From positions 166,095 to 230,094 of the forward strand of contig LRBF01000279.1 of NCBI GenBank assembly GCA_001580565.1: a stretch of DNA of 64,000 nt, written 5' to 3'. The DNA comes from Caballeronia megalochromosomata (lineage in GTDB: Bacteria; Pseudomonadota; Gammaproteobacteria; Burkholderiales; Burkholderiaceae). Made by a program: the position numbers and the translations under genes. Each line of letters opens with the position of its first letter. The first letter of the stretch is position 1. The notes below the pieces were generated by a model that saw only the letters and a list, made by a program, of their open reading frames with translations, had not been told where the DNA came from and did no database searches. Of the stretch, positions 1-9,424 are shown in pieces.

Positions 1-244
1 GAGCAAACCTGCCATTGCAATGGCAGCTTCGCTCCAGAACGTGACGCACTATCCATGGGACGGTTCAGCTGTAACCACATTCAGGCATCCTTGTTCGTGA
101 GGTAGCTTCCGGTCACCTTTTCGCGCCCTTGGTCCCGTCCCACGTGTACCATTCGTGCAGTCCTCACGCCACTCGAAACTCTTCCGTAACAGTAACTCGG
201 GGCATTCCGATCGATGTCACAGATCGCACGCCGGATACGGCAGG

Positions 245-1096
245 TCAAAGGTCCACGACTCCACCGCCTCCAAGCGAGAACCGGCTTCCGCATGCCTGCG
301 ATACGCGCGAACTTGCTTCGACCAGGCGCGCGATGGCCATTTCTTTGATCGCCGACACTTCGACACTCGCGCCAATCAAGGTCAGGCAGGCCACTGCTTC
401 TTCCTGCACGTCGAGAATTGGCGCGCTTATCGCGGCGAGGCCCGGGATGAGGACGGACTCCGCTTCGTCATAACCACGCCGACGAACCGTTGCCAGACGA
501 TCAAGCAGATCTGGCGGCGGCTTTTCGTGATTCTTTGATACAGCCAGTTCGATCAGATGATCTCTTATCTGCGACGGCATGAACGCGAGCATCGCGCGCC
601 CCGTTGCCGAGTTGGTCAACTGGAATGTCGATCCGACAGACAACGTCGTAATGAAGGGAACAAAACTGCGCTCCCAACGGACGATGGTCGGGCCGCGATC
701 ACCAAGGACATTGAGCAGGGTAGGAAGACCCGTGTCGGCGACCAGTTGCGGCATGGCTTCGCCGGCAAGCCGCAAAGGATCGAGACGTCCGAGCGCGGAC
801 GCGCCGATGCGAATCGCAGCGGGCCCCAGGTCGTAGAGTCCGGTGATTTCGTCCTGAACCGCCAAACCGCTTGCAGTCAGACTGGCGAGATAACGATGCG
901 CAAGGCTGTTCGGCATGCCTGCCGCACGCGCCAGCTCGCGTAGCGGCGCAGCCTTCCCAGCGGCGACGAGCGCAAGAAGCATTTCCGTCGCCTTGTCCGC
1001 CGACTGGATGCCCCGTCGCCCGCCGCCGCCCTCGGCGGACAATTCGTGTTTGGATGGCGTCGAGGTCTGCGCAGCTCGTCTTTTCGTCGTGGGCAA
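245..1096 (-). CDS. IclR-family transcriptional regulator
   Basis: 283 aa, the usual length plus a 25-residue basic/Gly-rich N-terminal tail. Residues about 28-90 form the winged helix-turn-helix (motifs LRELARAAGMPNS and YLASLTASGL). The rest is the IclR effector domain, with GYDEAESVLIPGLAAISAPI near residues 210-230. The only good start is a TTG at 1096, preceded by AAGGAA about ten bases upstream; no ATG fits. It is divergent from the aldehyde dehydrogenase cluster, so it probably controls that cluster by binding the 1097-1547 intergenic region and responding to a carboxylate or its catabolite. The effector cannot be read from sequence. Confidence 0.88.
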   Translation of the reverse strand: MPTTKRRAAQTSTPSKHELSAEGGGGRRGIQSADKATEMLLALVAAGKAAPLRELARAAGMPNSLAHRYLASLTASGLAVQDEITGLYDLGPAAIRIGASALGRLDPLRLAGEAMPQLVADTGLPTLLNVLGDRGPTIVRWERSFVPFITTLSVGSTFQLTNSATGRAMLAFMPSQIRDHLIELAVSKNHEKPPPDLLDRLATVRRRGYDEAESVLIPGLAAISAPILDVQEEAVACLTLIGASVEVSAIKEMAIARLVEASSRVSQACGSRFSLGGGGVVDL

Positions 1097-1547
1097 TGCG
1101 GTTATTTCCTTGATTCAAGGGGATTCGCGCTCGGGCGCTGTTAACTCTACCATTTGCACCGCGCTATCCGGTCCCGTCGACGGCGCCCTTCGGCCCGATA
1201 AACGAGCAATCCGGCCGACGCCCTCAACGTCTCCTTTCCACGAGCCCGCAGACGCGGGCGGGCTGGAATCTTCGACGCAGACATGCCCGCGCGTTGCGTC
1301 GATTTCACGATGCGCGGCCCGCCTTCCCGCGGAATGGCAGTTTTCCGCGTTTCTTTTCGATTCGAATCGAGCCCGTCGATCACGGTGAAACGACCGGCTG
1401 ACGCGCCTCTCGAACGTTATCCTATAGACAACGGGTTATCCCTATTTGCAACGGTAAATGACCGAGCTTACCTTTCGGGCACTGGGACTTCCCGCCGTTC
1501 GCAATGCGGGAAGCATCGATTCTGAAATCTGCCGCCTGAGAGAAATC
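1097..1547. other. Divergent promoter region of catabolic cluster
   Basis: This 451-base stretch between the IclR gene and the aldehyde dehydrogenase holds no convincing gene. A repeated GTTATCC motif (about 1417-1440) near the downstream gene is a possible regulator or promoter element. The assignment as a bidirectional regulatory region rests on gene orientation. Confidence 0.4.
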
Positions 1548-2987
1548 GTGCTTGATAAAAGAGAGTTTTATATCGATGGGCGCTGGGACGAACCACGAAC
1601 GTCGCGGACGCTTTCCGTGCTCGATCCGTCGACCGGACAGCCCTGCGCAAGCATTTCAGCCGGCGATGAAACCGACATCGATCGTGCCGTCGATGCTGCG
1701 CGCCGTGCCTTCGCCGACTGGTCCTGTACGGCGCCGGGCGCGCGCCTCGCGCTGATAGAGAAGCTCCTTGCGATCTACAAGCGTCGCGCGCCCGAGATGG
1801 CGAAGATGATCAGCCTGGAAATGGGCGCGCCCATCGACCTGGCCGCGAACGATCACGTCGGCGCCGGCGCTTTCCATATCGAAAACTTCATCGCCGCATT
1901 TCGCGACTTTCGATTCGAACGCCCGCTCGGACCGCACGCACCCGATGACCGCATCCTGATGGAACCGATCGGCGTAGCGGGCCTCATCACGCCGTGGAAC
2001 TGGCCGATGAACCAGGTGACGCTCAAGGTCGTGCCCGCGTTGCTCGCGGGCTGCACCGCGGTGCTCAAGCCGTCGGAAATCGCGCCGTTGTCGTCGCTGC
2101 TCTTCGCGGAGTATGTCGATGAAGCGGGCTTCCCGCGCGGTGTCTTCAATCTCGTCAATGGCGATGGCACGCAAGCGGGCGCACGGCTCTCATCCCATCC
2201 GGATGTGGACATGATCAGCTTCACCGGTTCAACGCGCGCGGGCATCGCCATTTCGATAGCGGCGGCGCAGACCCTCAAGCGCGTATCGCTCGAACTCGGC
2301 GGTAAAGGCGCGAATCTCGTTTTCGCGGACGCGGATGCAGGCGCGGTGAAGCGCGGCGTGCTCCATTGCTTCAAGAACACGGGACAGAGCTGTAACGCAC
2401 CCACGCGCATGCTGGTCGAGCGGTCGATCTACGCGCGCGTGGTCGAGCAAGCGCGCGAGATCGCGGAAAGCGTGGCCGTCGACGCGGCCTATCAGCCGGG
2501 CAAGCACATGGGGCCGCTCGCGTCCGAGGCGCAGTATCTGAAAGTCCAGGAGATGATCGAGAAGGGTATCGACGAAGGCGCGCGACTCGTGGCCGGCGGT
2601 CCCGGACGCCCACGGGGACACGATGCCGGTTACTTCGTTCGTCCGACTGTCTTCGTCGACGTGAATAACCAGATGGCCATTGCTCGCGAGGAGATCTTCG
2701 GCCCGGTGCTGTCGATCATCCCGTTCGATAGCGAGGATGAAGCTATCGCCATTGCCAACGACACGCCCTATGGCCTTGCCAATTACGTGCAATCCACGGA
2801 CGGCGAGAAACGCAATCGCGTCGCCGCGCGGCTTCGCTCCGGCATGGTCGAAATGAACGGCAAACCGCGCGGAGCCGGATCGCCTTTCGGCGGGATCAAG
2901 GCATCGGGGCGCGCACGTGAGGGTGGCGTATGGGGTATCGAAGAGTTTCTCGAGGTCAAGGCCATCTCCGGCTGGGCGCACGCCTGA
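1548..2987 (+). CDS. NAD(P)+-dependent aldehyde dehydrogenase
   Basis: Oxidises an aldehyde to the carboxylate. The frame is open from an ATG at 1458 (509 aa), but a GTG at 1548, preceded by TGAGAG, gives 479 aa, the normal family length, and starts directly at the conserved FYIDGRW segment. I prefer the GTG. The general base Glu is at about residue 249 (LELGGKG) and the catalytic Cys at about residue 282 (NTGQSCN); the NAD-binding TPWNWP and FTGST motifs are present. It is first in a cluster of eight same-strand genes. With the ThDP enzyme downstream, it could oxidise an aldehyde produced by decarboxylation of a 2-oxo acid. The substrate is unknown. Confidence 0.9.
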   Translation: MLDKREFYIDGRWDEPRTSRTLSVLDPSTGQPCASISAGDETDIDRAVDAARRAFADWSCTAPGARLALIEKLLAIYKRRAPEMAKMISLEMGAPIDLAANDHVGAGAFHIENFIAAFRDFRFERPLGPHAPDDRILMEPIGVAGLITPWNWPMNQVTLKVVPALLAGCTAVLKPSEIAPLSSLLFAEYVDEAGFPRGVFNLVNGDGTQAGARLSSHPDVDMISFTGSTRAGIAISIAAAQTLKRVSLELGGKGANLVFADADAGAVKRGVLHCFKNTGQSCNAPTRMLVERSIYARVVEQAREIAESVAVDAAYQPGKHMGPLASEAQYLKVQEMIEKGIDEGARLVAGGPGRPRGHDAGYFVRPTVFVDVNNQMAIAREEIFGPVLSIIPFDSEDEAIAIANDTPYGLANYVQSTDGEKRNRVAARLRSGMVEMNGKPRGAGSPFGGIKASGRAREGGVWGIEEFLEVKAISGWAHA

Positions 2988-3031
2988 AGACTGCCCGCAT
3001 CCATCAGCAAGGCTCAAGCAGGAGACAAGAG

Positions 3032-4255
3032 ATGTCCAAAGCATTATCCGGTGTACGCGTGCTGGATCTGTCGCGCGTGCTTGCCGGACCCTGGGCGAGT
3101 CAGACGCTCGCGGATCTGGGAGCAGAAGTCATCAAGATCGAAAGGCCCGGTAGCGGCGACGACACGCGCGGCTGGGGGCCGCCCTATCTGAAGGACGTCG
3201 ACGGTCAACCCACGGGCGAAGCCGCCTATTATCTCGCGGCCAATCGCGGCAAGAAGTCCGTCACGCTGAATATCGCGCGTGCGGAGGGTCAGGCCATCGT
3301 TCGCCAGCTTGCTGCGCAGGCGGACATATTCATCGAGAACTACAAGGTGGGCGACATGGCCCGCTATGGTCTGTCTTACGAAGACCTTCGGGAACTCAAC
3401 CCGCGTCTCGTCTATTGCTCGGTGACGGGATTCGGGCAGACCGGCCCGCTCGCCGAGATGGCGGGCTACGACTTCATCGTGCAAGGCATGGGCGGACTCA
3501 TGAGCATCACCGGCGAACGCGATGATTATCCAGGTGGCGGGCCGCAGAAGGTCGGCGTCGCATTTGCGGACATCATGACCGGCATGTATTCGACGGTCGC
3601 GATACTCGCGGCGATCGCCCAGCGCGCGAACACGGGAGAAGGGCAATACATCGACATGGCGTTACTCGACGTTCAGGTCGCGACGATGGCGAACATGAAC
3701 CTGAACTACCTCGTCTCCGGGACGACGCCGCGCCGGCAAGGCAATGCGCACGCGAACATCGTGCCGTATCAGGTGTTCGACGCGAACGACGGGCAAATGG
3801 TGATCGCCGTCGGCAACGACAGTCAGTTCGCGAAGTTCTGCGAGACCGGTGACTGCCTTCATCTCGCGGCCGATCCGAGGTTCGCGACCAACGCCGGACG
3901 CGTGGCTCACCGCGATGTGCTCATCCCCCTGCTCGAAGCGATCATGCTCACGCGCACGGTGAACGAATGGACCGTGCAACTCAATCGGAAAAGCGTGCCG
4001 GCCGGGCCGATCAACAGCATCGCGCAGGCGTTCGAGCATCCGCAGGTGAAGCATCGGCGGATGCGGGTAGACATTGCGCATCCGTTGTCGGGCAGTGTGC
4101 CGAGCGTGGCCAGTCCGATCCGCATGTCCGCGTCACCCATGACTTACGACACACCGCCGCCGACGCTCGGTCAGCACACCGACGAGGTGCTCGCATCGCT
4201 CTGCGGGATGCGTGCGGGCGATATCGAGGCGCTGCGCAGCCGCGCGATCGTATGA
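3032..4255 (+). CDS. CaiB/BaiF family (class III) CoA-transferase
   Basis: 407 aa, standard family length. It moves CoA between carboxylic acids through an aspartyl-CoA anhydride. N-terminal GVRVLDLSRVLAGPWASQ and the nucleotide-binding NRGKKSVTLN block are typical, and the probable catalytic Asp is residue 180 (VAFADIMTG). The ATG at 3032 has AGGAGAC at a good distance; the longer upstream frame lacks a ribosome site. It starts 44 bases after the aldehyde dehydrogenase. In this cluster it probably activates the acid substrate or product as a CoA thioester, but no lyase or hydratase for the thioester is present nearby. Confidence 0.9.
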   Translation: MSKALSGVRVLDLSRVLAGPWASQTLADLGAEVIKIERPGSGDDTRGWGPPYLKDVDGQPTGEAAYYLAANRGKKSVTLNIARAEGQAIVRQLAAQADIFIENYKVGDMARYGLSYEDLRELNPRLVYCSVTGFGQTGPLAEMAGYDFIVQGMGGLMSITGERDDYPGGGPQKVGVAFADIMTGMYSTVAILAAIAQRANTGEGQYIDMALLDVQVATMANMNLNYLVSGTTPRRQGNAHANIVPYQVFDANDGQMVIAVGNDSQFAKFCETGDCLHLAADPRFATNAGRVAHRDVLIPLLEAIMLTRTVNEWTVQLNRKSVPAGPINSIAQAFEHPQVKHRRMRVDIAHPLSGSVPSVASPIRMSASPMTYDTPPPTLGQHTDEVLASLCGMRAGDIEALRSRAIV

Positions 4256-4339
4256 AAGAACTGCACTGCTGCAATCGCGAACCGGGCAGGCGGTCCTTGC
4301 CAGCCGGAGCGCAAATCGTTGAATTGGAGAAAGTACAGC

Positions 4340-5881
4340 ATGAATGGCGCTGAGAGTCTTGTTACCACGTTGCTGGAGTCGGGCATCGACACCTGCTTCG
4401 CCAATCCCGGAACCAGTGAGATGCACTTCGTCGCGGCACTGGATCAGATCCCGGGCATGCGTTGCGTGCTCGGCCTCCAGGAAAACATCGTGACCGGCAT
4501 GGCCGATGGTTACTACCGTATCGCCGGCAAGCCCGCGAGCACGCTGCTGCATTGCGGGCCGGGGCTCGCTAACGGCTGGGCCAATCTGCACAACGCGCGT
4601 CGGGCCAATAGCGGCATCGTCAATATCGTGGGCGATCAGGCGACCTATCATCAGCCGTTCGATGCACCGCTCACCGCCGATACCGCTGGCCTCGCCAGCG
4701 CCGTGTCGCGCTGGGTGCGCACGAGCCGGCACGCGGCCGATGTCGGCAGGGATGCGGCGGCGGCGGTGGCAGCGGCGCGCACCGCGCCTGGACAGATTGC
4801 CACGCTGATTCTGCCATCCGATACGTCGTGGGACGCGGGCGGTGTCGCTGCGCGCGCGATGCCTGTTCCCGCTGCGCCCGCCGTCGATCCGTTCGCGGTC
4901 GACACCGCGGCAAGCATCCTTCGGCACAACGCGAACGTGCTGCTTCTGCTCGGCGGACACTGTGCGATGCCGCAAGCGCAGGAGCTAGCGTGGCGTATCG
5001 CGAGCGCGACGGGCGCGACACTCAAGTACGAGTATGTGAACGGACGCGTCGCACGCGGACGTGGCCGCCTGCCGATCGAGCGCCTGCCGTACAACACCGA
5101 TCAAGCCATCAAGCTGCTTGAGCCGTTCCAGCACATCATTCTGGTCAATGCGAAAGCACCCGTCGCGTTTTTTGCGTACCCCGGAAAGCCTTCCATTCAA
5201 TATTCGAGCACCGCGCAGATTCACACCTTGTCGCGCGTCGATCAGGATCCTGTTTCCGCATTGCTGGCGCTCGCTGAAACGTTGAATGCGCCTCCCGCCG
5301 CCATGCCCGATGCCGGTCCGCGACCCGAAGCTGTCCGGGGCACACCGACGCAGGAAGGCCTCGCGCGGACGCTGGCCGCGCTGATGCCGGAGAACGCCAT
5401 CGTGTCCGACGAGAGCATTTCGTTCGGGCGCGGCTTTTACCCGCTCACTCATGGGGCTGCGCCGCACGACTGGCTCCAACTGACGGGCGGCGCCATCGGC
5501 GACGGCCTGCCTGTGGCGACCGGCGCAGCGGTGGCGAGCGGTGGATCGAGGCGAGTCATCAGCCTGCAGGCGGACGGCTCGGCGATGTATTCGCTGCAGT
5601 CCTTGTGGACGCAAGCCCGCGAGAAGCTGCCCTGCACGACGATCCTTCTCAGCAACCGGAAATACAACATCCTGATTGGCGAATACCAGAATGTCGGCGC
5701 CATCCCGGGCCCGACCGCGATGGGCATGCTCGATCTCTCCAATCCCGATCTCGACTGGGTGAAGCTGGCCAATGGCATGGGCGTGGAAGCGGCACGCGCG
5801 ACGACACTGGAAGCTTGCGCGGACCTGATGAAGCAAAGCTTCCTGCAGAACGGGCCTTTCCTGATCGAACTGATCATCTGA
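4340..5881 (+). CDS. ThDP-dependent decarboxylase/acetolactate synthase-like enzyme
   Basis: 513 aa. N-terminal pyrimidine-binding domain with the cofactor-activating Glu at residue 48 (GLQENIVTG), a middle domain (about 190-330), and a C-terminal pyrophosphate domain with QADGSAMYSLQS followed about 28 residues later by SNRKYN, the metal/ThDP motif. Such proteins are often labelled acetolactate synthase large subunit, but the order and length fit benzoylformate decarboxylase relatives equally well. No small regulatory subunit is present, which argues against a branched-chain biosynthetic role. Decarboxylation of a 2-oxo acid to an aldehyde for the neighbouring dehydrogenase is the likely function. 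ATG 4340 is preceded by TTGGAGAAAG. Confidence 0.85.
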   Translation: MNGAESLVTTLLESGIDTCFANPGTSEMHFVAALDQIPGMRCVLGLQENIVTGMADGYYRIAGKPASTLLHCGPGLANGWANLHNARRANSGIVNIVGDQATYHQPFDAPLTADTAGLASAVSRWVRTSRHAADVGRDAAAAVAAARTAPGQIATLILPSDTSWDAGGVAARAMPVPAAPAVDPFAVDTAASILRHNANVLLLLGGHCAMPQAQELAWRIASATGATLKYEYVNGRVARGRGRLPIERLPYNTDQAIKLLEPFQHIILVNAKAPVAFFAYPGKPSIQYSSTAQIHTLSRVDQDPVSALLALAETLNAPPAAMPDAGPRPEAVRGTPTQEGLARTLAALMPENAIVSDESISFGRGFYPLTHGAAPHDWLQLTGGAIGDGLPVATGAAVASGGSRRVISLQADGSAMYSLQSLWTQAREKLPCTTILLSNRKYNILIGEYQNVGAIPGPTAMGMLDLSNPDLDWVKLANGMGVEAARATTLEACADLMKQSFLQNGPFLIELII

Positions 5882-5901
5882 AATAACGGAGACCTAACAA
5901 C

Positions 5902-6810
5902 GTGAGCGATATCACGCATCTCGGCTTTCTGGGCCTCGGCAACATGGGTGCCGCGATTGCCCTGCGGCTCATTCATCCAGACTCGACGCTGCATGTGTTC
6001 GACCCGAATCCGGAAGCGGTCAGGCCGCTCGTCGAAGCTGGCGCGATCGCGCATGCGAGCCCGCGCCTGGTGGCGGATGCGGCGACCATTGTCATGGCCT
6101 GTCTGCCGAACAGCGACGTGTGCGAACGTGTGCTGTTCGGACAGGATGCCGTGGCTGCGGGCAAGAGCGTGCAAACGTATGTCGAGATGTCCACGCTGGG
6201 GCCGACCGCGGTCTCGTCGAATACGAAGCGGCTCGCCGCCTCGAACATCGCGACCATCGATGCGCCTGTCAGCGGCGGTCCCGCTGCGGCGCGCGCAGGC
6301 ACCTTGTCCATCATGCTGTCCGGCAATGACGATGTGGTTGCCACCGCGATGCCATGGCTCACGCTCATCGCAAAGAAGATCTGCAGGCTTGGCGACGAGC
6401 CCGGCCAAGCCCAGGCGATGAAGCTGGTGAACAACATCATGCTCGCAGCCAACATGGCCGTGGCTTCCGAGGCGCTTACCATCGGCGCAAAGGCAGGGCT
6501 CGACGCGGACGCCATGATCGAGGTGATCCGGTCGAGCACCGGGCACAGCGCGGCCGCGGATATCCTCGCCCGCTTCGCCATTTGCGGTGCATTCGACTTC
6601 GGTGCGCACATGTCGATCGTGGCGAAGGACGTGGAACTGGCCATTGCCGAAGCAAAAGCGCTCGATGTCCCGGTGCCTGTGCTGAACGAAGCGCGAAACC
6701 TCTGGCACGGCGCCATCGAACAAGGCCGGGGCCGCGACGACTTCACGTCCATCCTCAAAATCGTGGAAGCCCGCGGCGGCGTGACGGTTCGTGGCGCGCC
6801 ACGACGATAG
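5902..6810 (+). CDS. 3-hydroxyisobutyrate dehydrogenase-family oxidoreductase
   Basis: 302 aa beta-hydroxyacid dehydrogenase. NAD(P)-binding GLGNMG is at residues 11-16, the substrate-binding DAPVSGG at about 120-126, and the catalytic Lys at about 174 (MKLVNN). It starts with GTG 20 bases after the ThDP enzyme, behind GGAGAC. In the family it reduces or oxidises 3-hydroxy or 2-hydroxy-3-oxo acids (3-hydroxyisobutyrate, tartronate semialdehyde). Next to a carboligase/decarboxylase-type ThDP enzyme this recalls the Gcl-GlxR arrangement of glyoxylate metabolism, but the ThDP protein is shorter than typical Gcl and no hydroxypyruvate isomerase is present. Confidence 0.88.
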   Translation: MSDITHLGFLGLGNMGAAIALRLIHPDSTLHVFDPNPEAVRPLVEAGAIAHASPRLVADAATIVMACLPNSDVCERVLFGQDAVAAGKSVQTYVEMSTLGPTAVSSNTKRLAASNIATIDAPVSGGPAAARAGTLSIMLSGNDDVVATAMPWLTLIAKKICRLGDEPGQAQAMKLVNNIMLAANMAVASEALTIGAKAGLDADAMIEVIRSSTGHSAAADILARFAICGAFDFGAHMSIVAKDVELAIAEAKALDVPVPVLNEARNLWHGAIEQGRGRDDFTSILKIVEARGGVTVRGAPRR

Positions 6811-6866
6811 CCCTGCGACCCGCCTCCATTACATCCCTCAACTATTCGAATCTCACGGAGAAAATC

Positions 6867-7325
6867 ATGAATTCCCTCGACAGCGATAAAGCAGTTTCTC
6901 CCGCAACGACCGGCGACACCGCCGAACCGATTGCGAAACTTGCCTATGCCACTCCGGAGACCGCGCCGCTGGTGCCGGGGCGCCGCGAATTCTTCAAATA
7001 CCGCGATCTCGGCGTCACCGATGCCACGGCCGGCCGCATGCGTGCGCAACTCACCATTGCCACGGGCGACATGCAGCAAACGGGCTGGCACTACCACGTG
7101 TGCGAGTCCCAGTTCATCTTCACGTTGCGAGGCTGGGTCGATCTGCTGATCGAGGATGGACGCAAGATTCGCGTGAGCGCGGGCGAATCGCTGCTCATTC
7201 CTGGCGGGCTCAAGCATAACGAGATTGCCATCTCGGAAGACTTTGAGCTTCTTGAAGTATCCGTGCCGGCAAAGATGGGCACGGTGGCGTGCGACCCGCC
7301 CGAGGCTTTCGCTTCCCAACGTTGA
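6867..7325 (+). CDS. Cupin-domain protein
   Basis: 152 aa single cupin barrel. Residues about 70-125 hold GWHYHVCESQFIFTLRG and, after a spacer, GESLLIPGGLKHNE, the two histidine-containing cupin motifs that usually bind a divalent metal. The ATG at 6867 follows CACGGAG. It lies in the catabolic cluster after the dehydrogenase and before a DUF1330 protein. It could be a small isomerase or dioxygenase, or a ligand-binding protein; the sequence alone does not decide. Confidence 0.8.
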   Translation: MNSLDSDKAVSPATTGDTAEPIAKLAYATPETAPLVPGRREFFKYRDLGVTDATAGRMRAQLTIATGDMQQTGWHYHVCESQFIFTLRGWVDLLIEDGRKIRVSAGESLLIPGGLKHNEIAISEDFELLEVSVPAKMGTVACDPPEAFASQR

Positions 7326-7354
7326 ACGACATGTCGAACGCAGAGGAACTTCAA

Positions 7355-7651
7355 ATGACCAAAGGCTATATCTTTGCCGAAGTGAATATCCACTCCGCCA
7401 ACGCTGAGTGGGGCGAATACAGCAGCAAGGTTCAGGCAACACTCGATGCATACGGCGGTGTGTTCCTGATTCGCGGCGGAACGCAAAACGTCCTGGAAGG
7501 CACAGCGGATGGCGGCACGATCGTCGTGCTTGAGTTCGAGAGCTTCGAACGCGCCGAAGAATGGTACGCATCGACTGCTTATCAGGACATCCTGCCGCTA
7601 CGATTGCGTAACGCCGATGCGCGAGTCATCTGTCTCGCAGGCACGGACTGA
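7355..7651 (+). CDS. DUF1330 family protein
   Basis: 98 aa, a dimeric alpha/beta barrel (ferredoxin-like) protein of the DUF1330 family. The core GTIVVLEFESFERAEEWY and the terminal RNADARVICLAG are characteristic. ATG 7355 has GAGGAAC upstream; an earlier ATG (7331) in the same frame has none. The family has no settled biochemical role but is common beside catabolic enzymes, consistent with a small accessory or isomerase-like role here. Confidence 0.85.
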   Translation: MTKGYIFAEVNIHSANAEWGEYSSKVQATLDAYGGVFLIRGGTQNVLEGTADGGTIVVLEFESFERAEEWYASTAYQDILPLRLRNADARVICLAGTD

Positions 7652-7878
7652 ACGCATACGGAGGCAATTCCAAGGCGGTGCCGGGAAACCGGACGGCATA
7701 GGTCGCGAGAATCCAGCGCGTATTTCTAAAGCGTTGTTTGTCCAACGCGATACCTCATTCTATTCAATTCGAATAACTAAATAAAATGGCGAGGGAAAAT
7801 TTTGAAAACGATCTCAGCCTTCACACGTAGTTTGAAAAAAATCAAAACCGAAAGATATAGTCAAGTCCGGAGACAGGT

Positions 7879-9279
7879 ATGGCCTTGGTAATTGTTCTTT
7901 GTTCGCTGGCGTTTCTCATGCTCGCGGCGTATCGCGGCTACAGCGTCATTCTTTTTGCGCCAATCGCCGCGCTCGGCGCCGTCTTACTCACGGAACCCGC
8001 AGCCGTCGCACCGGTATTCTCGGGCATCTTCATGGAGAAGATGGTTGGCTTCGTGAAGCTCTACTTTCCAGTGTTCCTGCTTGGCGCGTTATTCGGAAAG
8101 CTGATCGAGATATCGGGATTTGCAGCCGCCATTGTCGCCGCCGCCATCCGATATATCGGTCGTTCGCGCGCCAACCTCGTGATCATCACCGTGTGCGCGT
8201 TGTTGACTTACGGCGGCGTGTCAGTATTCGTCGTCGTGTTCGCGGTGTATCCGTTCGCTGCGGAGCTTTATCGGCAGAGCAACATTCCGAAGCGGCTCAT
8301 GCCAGGCGTCATTGCACTCGGCGCGTTCTGCTTCACCATGGATGCGCTTCCCGGCACGCCGCAGATTCAAAACATCATTCCGTCGACTTTTTTCAAGACC
8401 ACGGGCTGGGCCGCACCTGCGCTTGGGATGAGCGGTTCGGTATTCATGCTCGTCATCGGATTGATCTATCTCGAATGGCGGCGAAAGAGCGCGATGGCAA
8501 AGGGCGAAGGTTACGGCACGTCGCTCGTCAACGAACCGGAGCGCGTGGCGGAGGACATGCTGCCGCACCCGGTGCTGGCGATCATGCCGCTGATCTTCGT
8601 CGGCGTCTCGAACTATTGCTTCACGAAGTGGATTCCGCTCTGGTATGGGCCTTCGTACACCGTGGCACCGGAGGTGCTCCCCGGCGTGCATGTCCCTGTA
8701 ACGACTTCAATCAAGACGGTCACCGCCATCTGGTCAGTCGAGGCTGCGCTGCTTCTCGGCATCGCACTCGTTGTCTGCACGGCCTTCCGCCGCGTGTCCG
8801 TGGCGCTTGCGGACGGAAGCCGGGCGGCGGCGGCTGGCGCTTTGCTCGCTGCGATCAACACCGCATCGGAATACGGCTTTGGCGCGGTGATCGCAGCGCT
8901 TCCGGGTTTCGTGGTGGTCAGCGACGCGCTAAAGACGATTCCGAATCCGCTCGTCAATGCGGCCGTGTCGGTGAGCACGTTGGCCGGCATCACGGGTTCC
9001 GCGTCGGGCGGCATGAGCATCGCGCTCGCTGCCACATCCGACCTGCTGATCAAGAACGCACAGGCTGCGCATATCCCGATGGAGGTGCTGCATCGCGTGG
9101 TTGCGATGGCGAGTGGCGGCATGGACACGCTGCCGCATAACGGCGCCGTCATCACGTTGCTCGCCGTGACTGGCCTGACGCATCGGCAGTCCTATCGGGA
9201 GATCTTCGCAATCACGCTGATCAAGACGCTCGCGGTGGGTTTTGTGATCGCCGTCTACTACGCGACGGGCCTCGTCTGA
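7879..9279 (+). CDS. GntP-family permease
   Basis: 466 aa, about 12 hydrophobic segments throughout, with family blocks AALGAVLLTEPAAVAPVFSG near the N-terminus, SGGMSIALAATSDL and MASGGMDTLPHNGAVIT near the C-terminus. GntP proteins are inner-membrane proton symporters for gluconate and other organic or hydroxy acids. GGAGACAGGT precedes the ATG. A 227-base gap separates it from the DUF1330 gene and contains a short stem (GCGTTG/CAACGC at about 7731-7748). Position in the cluster suggests it imports the acid that the upstream enzymes degrade. Confidence 0.9.
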   Translation: MALVIVLCSLAFLMLAAYRGYSVILFAPIAALGAVLLTEPAAVAPVFSGIFMEKMVGFVKLYFPVFLLGALFGKLIEISGFAAAIVAAAIRYIGRSRANLVIITVCALLTYGGVSVFVVVFAVYPFAAELYRQSNIPKRLMPGVIALGAFCFTMDALPGTPQIQNIIPSTFFKTTGWAAPALGMSGSVFMLVIGLIYLEWRRKSAMAKGEGYGTSLVNEPERVAEDMLPHPVLAIMPLIFVGVSNYCFTKWIPLWYGPSYTVAPEVLPGVHVPVTTSIKTVTAIWSVEAALLLGIALVVCTAFRRVSVALADGSRAAAAGALLAAINTASEYGFGAVIAALPGFVVVSDALKTIPNPLVNAAVSVSTLAGITGSASGGMSIALAATSDLLIKNAQAAHIPMEVLHRVVAMASGGMDTLPHNGAVITLLAVTGLTHRQSYREIFAITLIKTLAVGFVIAVYYATGLV

Positions 9280-9424
9280 AGGGAGCGTCTCGCCGCACTC
9301 AGTTTCGCTCGCTTCGCCGAAGGCACGCGTTGGCGTTTCCAAACGTTGTTTCGTTTCACGCCGCTCCAGGTTGCTCCTTCAGCGGTTGCGGTAATTCAAA
9401 TAAGAATTTTACGGAGATCTTTAG

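Noticed and set aside
1..244. Minus-strand small open frame at the left edge (81-293)
   Set aside because: No ribosome site, overlaps the IclR gene end, and has atypical composition.
5973..7571. Long minus-strand open frame (over 500 codons) antisense to the dehydrogenase and cupin genes
   Set aside because: It mirrors codon bias of the plus-strand genes, has no family motif, and overlaps three well-supported genes.
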